64,000 bases of DNA from the NCBI GenBank assembly GCA_900073065.1, contig FJOG01000039.1, forward strand, positions 147,964 through 211,963, written 5' to 3'. This document shows positions 55,981 to 64,000 of this stretch, one piece after another. The DNA comes from Phialocephala subalpina. Lineage: Eukaryota > Ascomycota > Leotiomycetes > Helotiales > Mollisiaceae. The notes below the pieces were generated by a model. It worked only from the letters and a program-made list of their open reading frames with translations. It ran no database searches and was not told where the DNA came from. The position numbers and the translations under genes are program-made. Positions within the stretch are counted from its first letter, which is position 1, and every line of letters starts with the position of its first letter.

Positions 55981-57142
55981 GCTTGCTGCAGAGGTATGAT
56001 GCTTTGCAGAAGGAGATGATATTGAAGCTTGGAAGAGCTGGACGAGTGTTTATATAACCTGAAGATAGAGCTGTCGAGTGACTGTGGTCGTCGATTGACT
56101 GTTGTCCTTGGGTGGATGGTGTTTATTCGCCAGCTCGCAACCAGTGCTCTATCCGACGTCCATAAGATTCACGCTGGACATCAGACGCGTCTCTATGTAG
56201 TGCTCCGCACTCTTCCCCATATGGAAGCCAGCCAGTGAAACTATGCCCATCGGAAGCTTGGGAAGGACGCCGCTTTTCATGGAGGGGTGGTGGAGGGGTA
56301 GCTGCGAGAATGGTGTAAGATGTACAATGTTGGTCAGGAGAAAGGGGGGAGATGCAATTGGGTGGACGTTATTCGTAGAGCGCTGAAGTCAATTGGTGAG
56401 CCCTGCTGAGCGGCTAAGATTTGGGAACAAACATCACTGAAAATTAGGTAAGCGGTCACTGAACTCCACCAACCTCAACGCCTGAAGGTGTTGCTTCAGC
56501 ATTCTTCGCTGCTAAAAGTTTCCAGCCGCTTGCTGACACTATCAACTGATAAGTCTGATGATCTTGATTTTACATTCATCGAATCAGAGTTGCAATGATT
56601 ATACAATATATTCTAAGCTTATTTTCAACCGTTATCCGGATTCCGAGCTTTCCCCATCTCCATGATTCGTGTCTACCATGTCCAAAGCACAAGGTGCACG
56701 ATCCGTTCGGGATACAGAGTCGGGAAGAGATTGTGCCTCTCATATCATGCCTCAAGTGAGCATCCCCGGAGTCTCCATCTTCGAAGACGGGGTTTTCGGG
56801 ATCTTCAGCGGGTACGGTAGTGGGCGGGTAGGACAGAGATGCTGTGATACCCGACAACTTCTAGCATAATAAGCAATCATAGTATAGATCTCGATCAATT
56901 TAGGAATCCTACATGCACTATTCGCAACTTGTCTTGCTCTCCTATGATATTGTAAATTCGAAAAAACAGAGACTTGGAGGTTACAAGTACCAACAAAGCA
57001 TCTGCATCTTGTATCGACTTCAGTTCAAACCACTCGCATCTTGTTTCGCACTCTTGGGAGTCTTTCCTTCTCTTCAAAGGGTTCTCTAGATGTCATTTCC
57101 CACTTCATCCCTGTCACACCCCCTCTCATCAACCACCTGGCC
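55981..57142. promoter_or_regulatory. Intergenic region, dioxygenase promoter
   Basis: 1.16 kb holding the dioxygenase promoter (right of 55980) and the 3' region of the hydroxylase. A minus-strand frame at 56576-56857 (starts MSGITASLSYPPTTVPAEDP) is open but unsupported. Confidence 0.35.
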
Positions 57143-59369
<2,227 letters not shown>

Positions 59370-60652
59370 GTTGATGAGTGTCACTTGAACTCTCTGTCAC
59401 GATACTGTGGTTTCTCCAAGAGCGATGAAATAGAAAAGCAGACAACATCCAAAGCGGCTCTGATAAGGAAGGTGTTGATGCAAGAGACGAGTAAGTAGGA
59501 AGAATGTTTGTCGATATCGTCCCTTACCCGAGAGCAAACAACCCCACGATTGCCATCTCGCCGGGAATAGGAGACCCTTCCTTTCACCCATACCTGCCAA
59601 CATCCCTCTTGGCCCTGAGACCCTTGAGTGCGGGGTACTCCCGTCCGGTGCACGCAATCTTGATGGAGAGGAGTTGAAGCAGCCAGGAAGCCGTCAAGTA
59701 ATATCTGACCAACACGCGCGACCCCAGTTGAGCGTAGTGCAGAGCGGAAATACCCCGCGTCGCCAGCCCCTTTCTTTTCTATCAATAACTTCAAAACCAG
59801 ACTCAGACACATTTCTGAGAGCTTCTTGTCGTCGCTCGCTCTCGTATTTCTACTCAAATGGAGAAGGATTCTAACAGCAGCGAATGCAAGGAAGATAGGG
59901 CTGAAGTCAGCACTAATCTTTTCCGCATTTCGTCCCACGTCAGCAGTCTGTTCTCCTGTCAATTTTTGCGGGGTGTTGCTTTAGGACCACGGTGTTATGG
60001 GGATTTTGTCCTCGGACATCACTCCAGTCGAAGGAGGATATAAAAGGTTATTTGGGGCAGGGGTCAACAAGAGCCTCATCCGCGACCGTAACAACAGGAC
60101 GTTTCATTCGGAGGCTCGCATCCATAGCTAGATTCGGAGCGACGACTGCGCATTTTGAGGTTATCGCATTTCGGATCTAGATTAATGTAGGCTATACCAA
60201 CACTTCAAGTGAAGCTCATATGATTTTCCATGCTTTCATGGGGAGGAAAGAACGAATCAGGAAATGCTCCTGCTTTTTGCTTCCAGCTGAAGGATGCACA
60301 ATGTTTTAGATCAAAGTTCGTGCAGACTGGGCCCACACGGTGCATCGCAGCGCCTCAATCTTGGCCTTGGTGTCAATTCAAATCCATGTCCTCGGTGCCC
60401 CCAACTTTGTGTTGCAGTAGCTCGAAGTCGTGAAACATTCGGTTAGCTACATTAATGCTACTTTATTCCAACTTCGCACCTTCCTCTTTCGTTGACCCTT
60501 TCCAAAGAAAGAACGCTATCGTTCCTGCCCCACCTTCACGCATTCAGATTGAAGTTAATACATAAAAGACTCCATCGTTCCATCTTCAAGATCCATCGGT
60601 CGTTCTCTTTTCACAATCTGGACAGCCCCTCAGCTGCTCTTCAATCGCAATC
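59370..60652. promoter_or_regulatory. Divergent promoter, phenol hydroxylase / BVMO
   Basis: 1.28 kb between two divergent start codons. The minus-strand frame 59381-59962 overlaps the hydroxylase 5' flank and has no family resemblance. The final 200 bases before the BVMO are pyrimidine-rich. Shared control of the two flanking genes is plausible from the arrangement only. Confidence 0.45.
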
Positions 60653-62667
60653 ATGGGAGAAAATCATGCCAACGGCGAGCATCCACCCAATTGGGTACCT
60701 GTCTGGGAACAGCCCATCTTCAATCCAAAGAAGCTGAGAATTGTGTGCGTCGGAGCAGGATACTCGGGCTTGATGCTCGCATACCACATGAAGAATATGA
60801 ACATGGAATCGTACATCGATCTCTGCATCTACGAAAAGAACAGCGATATCGGCGGAGTTTGGTTTGAGAACAGATACCCTGGCGCAGCCTGGTGCGTGGT
60901 CTTCTCCAAAAGCATGAGAATATGCATCTAATTTGGCTTAGCGATGTTCCTGCTCGTCGGTCTCAATGAGCCAGCTATGACTTGACGTGAGCTGATGACT
61001 GCAGATATATACACTTTCTCTTTCGAACCAAATCCAGATTGGTCCATGTTCTACGCTGGTGGATCAGAAATCCAAGCATACATCAAGCGCACAGCTGCCA
61101 AGTATGGCCTCGACAAGCCCGTCAGACTCAACTCCAAGGTCGTCAAATCTGTGTGGGACGAAACGAAGAAGAAGTGGTTGATCAAGGTGGATCAAAATGG
61201 CACGATTGTTGAAGATGAGGCGGATGTTCTCGTAAACGCATCTGGGATTGTGAAGTAGGTTACTCAACTCATCATGAGTTGCGACGCTCACGCTCTACAG
61301 CAAGTGGAAAATGCCGAACATCGAGGGACTTTCTGATTACAAGGGAAAGCTAGTTCATTCTGCAAACTGGCTAGTCAACACCCCTTCTACCGCCCCTCTT
61401 CTGTGTCTGACATCAAATACAGGGACGCAACATTCGACTGGACAGGCAAGAAAGTGGCAGTAATCGGCAACGGTGCATCTGGATGTCAAACCGTACCCCA
61501 CCTTCAAGCAAAAGCCTCTAAACTTGTCCATTTCTTCAGACAGCCTACTTGGATCATCCCAAACTTTGTTTTTCAATATGCCAGAGACGGTCAGAACTTC
61601 GCCTACACAGAAGATGAAAAGAAGGAATTTCGAGAAAATCCAAAGAAGTTGTACGAACTTCGCCATGAGGTCGAGCACGCGTATGTCTATCTCCAGCTCT
61701 TATATTGACGCACTAACTATCGTTCAGCTTCAACTCAATCTTCTCCGCCTTCCAAAAAGACTCTCCACAGCAAGCTGGCTTCCGCCAAGCTGTCACGGAC
61801 CTCATGCGACAGCTCCTCAACAACGACGAGAATCTCATCAAGCAACTCGTACCTGATTTCCCTGTCGGATGTCGCCGCATCACTCCCAATAACGGCTATC
61901 TTCAAGCCATTCAAGCCCCGAACGCATCGTTCTCAATGGACCCCATCATACGTATTACAGAGACAGGCATTGCGACCTCGAAATGCGAAGAAGATTTCGA
62001 TCTCATAGTTTGCGCTACTGGTTTCGACAGCACCTTCCGTCCATACTGGCCAGTCACAGGCAAGAATGGCATCTCGTTGAATGAGAAGTGGAAAGATAAT
62101 CCGCAAGGCTACCTGGGAATCTGTGCTCCTGATATGCCGAACTACTTCATGTTCGTGGGACCGAACAGTCCGTATGCACATGGTGATACTTTAGCGATCA
62201 TGGAGTGGACTGCGGAGTATATTCTGAAGTGGTGCAAGAAGATCGCTTGCGAAGATATCAGGTACGATGTCCGTCCTTCTCCTCTGCATCCACAATTCAT
62301 TGACATTATCTGCAGCACCGTGACAGTAAAGAAGGACATAGTAGATGACTTTAACATCTACTCCCACGAATTCTTGAAACGCACAGTCTGGGCTGGTGGC
62401 TGCCGCATGTGGTGGAAAGAGGGCAGCGTCTCTCCTGATGGCAAGATCACAGCTATGTATGCTGGGTCTGTTCTTCATTTCAAAGGTATGATTCCTGCCC
62501 TCGGCATCCACTATTCCACTAACGTGATCATAGAAATACTAGAGAATCTCCGAGGGGAGGATTTTGAGATCGAGTACAAGTCGAAGAACAGGTTCAGGTT
62601 CATGGGTAATGGCTTCACGGCAAGAGAAGAAAGCGATGGGGACTTGGCGTACTTTCTTACCAAGTGA
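60653..62667 (+). CDS. Baeyer-Villiger monooxygenase (flavin, stcW-like)
   Basis: Six exons, 60653-60891, 60942-60955 (14 nt), 61005-61254, 61301-61369, 61423-61680 and 61728-62667, give 589 aa. Such enzymes insert oxygen next to a ketone to form an ester or lactone, using FAD and NADPH. Motifs: RIVCVGAGYSGLMLAYHM (FAD), GGVWFENRYPGAACDVPAH (BVMO block, reached only by splicing in the 14-nt exon), fingerprint YKGKLVHSANW (residues 181-191) and second nucleotide site VAVIGNGASGCQ. DLIVCATGFDSTFRPYW follows, as in the family. The W of the fingerprint is completed by splicing an intron that starts with GC, not GT (61370-61422). Other introns are canonical. The gene is complete, with a closest style to sterigmatocystin stcW-type enzymes. 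Confidence 0.93.
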
Positions 62668-62761
62668 ACCGTTACATGCAACAGAGGATCTATCAGAATG
62701 AATCCATGTTTGATATGTCACATTACAGACCAAGCGTAGTAGTCATTGATATCAACTAAGG

Positions 62762-64000
62762 TTAAAACTTATCAATAATTAGAGAAACAATGGTAGCTGT
62801 CACACGACCGCAATCAATTAGCACAGCACCAAGGTAGCCAGAAGTTGCTGGTGAGACTCCGTAGGGAGACAGCATCTGGAAGAGTAGAGAGCCGACAGTG
62901 TTGAAGAATCCAACGAAAATGACAAACTTCATACAGTAATTAGCTAGACCACATCTCTAACCCATCTACAGTAAGACATACCGGAATAGAAAACAGCCAA
63001 AACCTCGGGTTCTTTGCTAACAACATAATCGCAGTTTTAGGGTGTATCTTTTCTTCCTCCAGTGACATGCTTGGTAGAGTAGGTGGTTTGGCAGGTACGA
63101 AGATACTCAATACCGTCACTCCAGAGCACTGATTGCCAGTTAGCAATGACGCGTTTACAGAGGCAGACATATCCAGGTTTACTTGCAATCAGAGCAATAT
63201 ACAACGACAACGTTGGGATATCCTTTTTCATGTTTACTATCGCTGGGCCGATAAGCTGCGCCAACTTCCAGAGTGTCAGCATCGCACTCAAAAACAGGTA
63301 CTGTACATTGCATTCATCGGGGACTTCCTCTGTTGAGGTTAAACAAGAGTGCTCCAAACTTACTGCAGCTCCCGTTGGGTTCGACAATGACATAATGGCA
63401 TTGGCTGCAACCTTGCTATTTCCACTAAACCACAAATTGTATAGTGGGAGGGCAGTGAAAGGGGCACCGCACCAATCATTCCCAGTATCACCTGCTCAAC
63501 CATAGTTACTGCATAACTAGACAGTGATATCCTTGATCCAGCATATCGAAGCCAACTCCCTATGGTCAAACCGCTGGATCCAATAAGCAAGGTGACTCGG
63601 AAGCCAATATGATGCATTATCCAAATCACCACTCTGTAGGAGAGAAGAGTTAACAATTGACACTTTTCGGACCCGGAGTCGAGGATCTTGCGAACTTTCT
63701 GAAGAAGATGCATGGAGAGGAAAGCATCAACAGTGGCACCCTAAAGGTGTTCCACCGGCAAGACGAGAAGAGAAGAGAACTCCACAAGACTTACGGGCAA
63801 CACCCGCAGAGACAACCCATATATGCAATGCCAAACTGTTCACTGCATTCTCGGACACTTTGTAGAACTCGGCGGAGACAGAAGATATGGATGAGTAGGT
63901 TATCCACTGGCAAATGAGCCTAGTCAGTCGCTGAATCTTACCCTCACATGAAAGATAGACGTGAAGTATCTTACGACCCAACTCGTCATTAGATTGATCA
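62762..64000 (-). pseudogene. MFS transporter, truncated and frameshifted (runs off window)
   Basis: Family-like exons on the minus strand resemble FLVCR/DIRC2-type major facilitators: WITYSSISSVSAEFYKVSEN, IMHHIGFRVTLLIGSSG, SWLRYAGSRIS, LPLYNLWFSGNSKVAAN, LAQLIGPAIVNMKKD, and NPRFWLFSIPFVIFVGFF after splicing. Several introns look canonical (GTAAGT at 63395-63400, GTATGT at 62977-62982). A tandem GCACC-GCACC at 63463-63472 shifts the frame; removing one copy joins GMIGAPFTALPLYNLW. The frame then ends at TAA 62762-62764 after LIIDKF, so the last three or four membrane helices are missing. Only about 94 bp separate it from the BVMO stop. The 5' end lies beyond 64000. Confidence 0.75.

Noticed and set aside
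59381..59962. 193-codon minus-strand frame upstream of the phenol hydroxylase
   Set aside because: The hydroxylase start at 59369 is fixed by its FAD motif, and this frame shows no motif or splice link to it.

Overview
The window is nuclear DNA of a filamentous ascomycete (Pezizomycotina). The genes carry many short introns (about 46-68 nt) with GTATGT/GTAAGT-type donors and CTRAY branch sites. The gene families are typical of that group: HET-domain, 2EXR and Zn(II)2Cys6 proteins, a Tc1/mariner element, and a fungal phenol hydroxylase. No narrower taxon can be fixed from the sequence alone. I saw no rRNA, tRNA or CRISPR. A 525-base assembly gap (N) lies at 41747-42271.

Layout. (1) 1-5 kb: a fragment at the edge, a small lysine-rich gene with an internal stop, and a broken 2EXR gene. 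(2) 5-22 kb is a housekeeping block: GPI8 (GPI transamidase), a histidine phosphatase, listerin/LTN1 (ribosome quality-control E3 ligase), an intact 1.34-kb Tc1-like transposon with TA target duplication and 36-bp inverted repeats, and a 1159-aa repeat-rich, probably mitochondrial protein. (3) 22-25.7 kb has no recognised gene but holds a CT-rich ~80-bp repeat array, a ~140-nt fold-back and a 55-bp tandem duplication. (4) 25.7-39.4 kb is accessory: two intact HET-domain genes, a polytopic membrane protein, an SDR, a zinc-cluster regulator and an alpha/beta hydrolase. (5) 39.4-54.9 kb is gene-poor and decayed: the gap, diverged duplications, an AT-rich block, a nuclease-like gene interrupted by two in-frame TAGs, a 3'-5' exonuclease-like pseudogene with four in-frame stops, a small unknown gene and a BTB/POZ gene. 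(6) 54.9-64 kb is an aromatic-degradation block: intradiol ring-cleavage dioxygenase, phenol 2-monooxygenase-like enzyme, a divergent Baeyer-Villiger monooxygenase (BVMO), and a truncated, frameshifted MFS transporter that runs off the window.

How it fits together. Region 6 reads as a catabolic set. A BVMO could turn an aryl ketone into an aryl ester. After hydrolysis the phenol would be ortho-hydroxylated by the FAD monooxygenase, and the ring opened by the intradiol dioxygenase. No esterase lies inside the block; the nearest alpha/beta hydrolase is about 16 kb away. The damage in region 5 is mostly in-frame nonsense codons explainable by C-to-T change, with intact flanking frame. This looks like old repeat-induced point mutation (RIP) or cytosine deamination rather than sequencing error. 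One diverged ~150-bp upstream element is shared by a HET gene and the nuclease-like gene.
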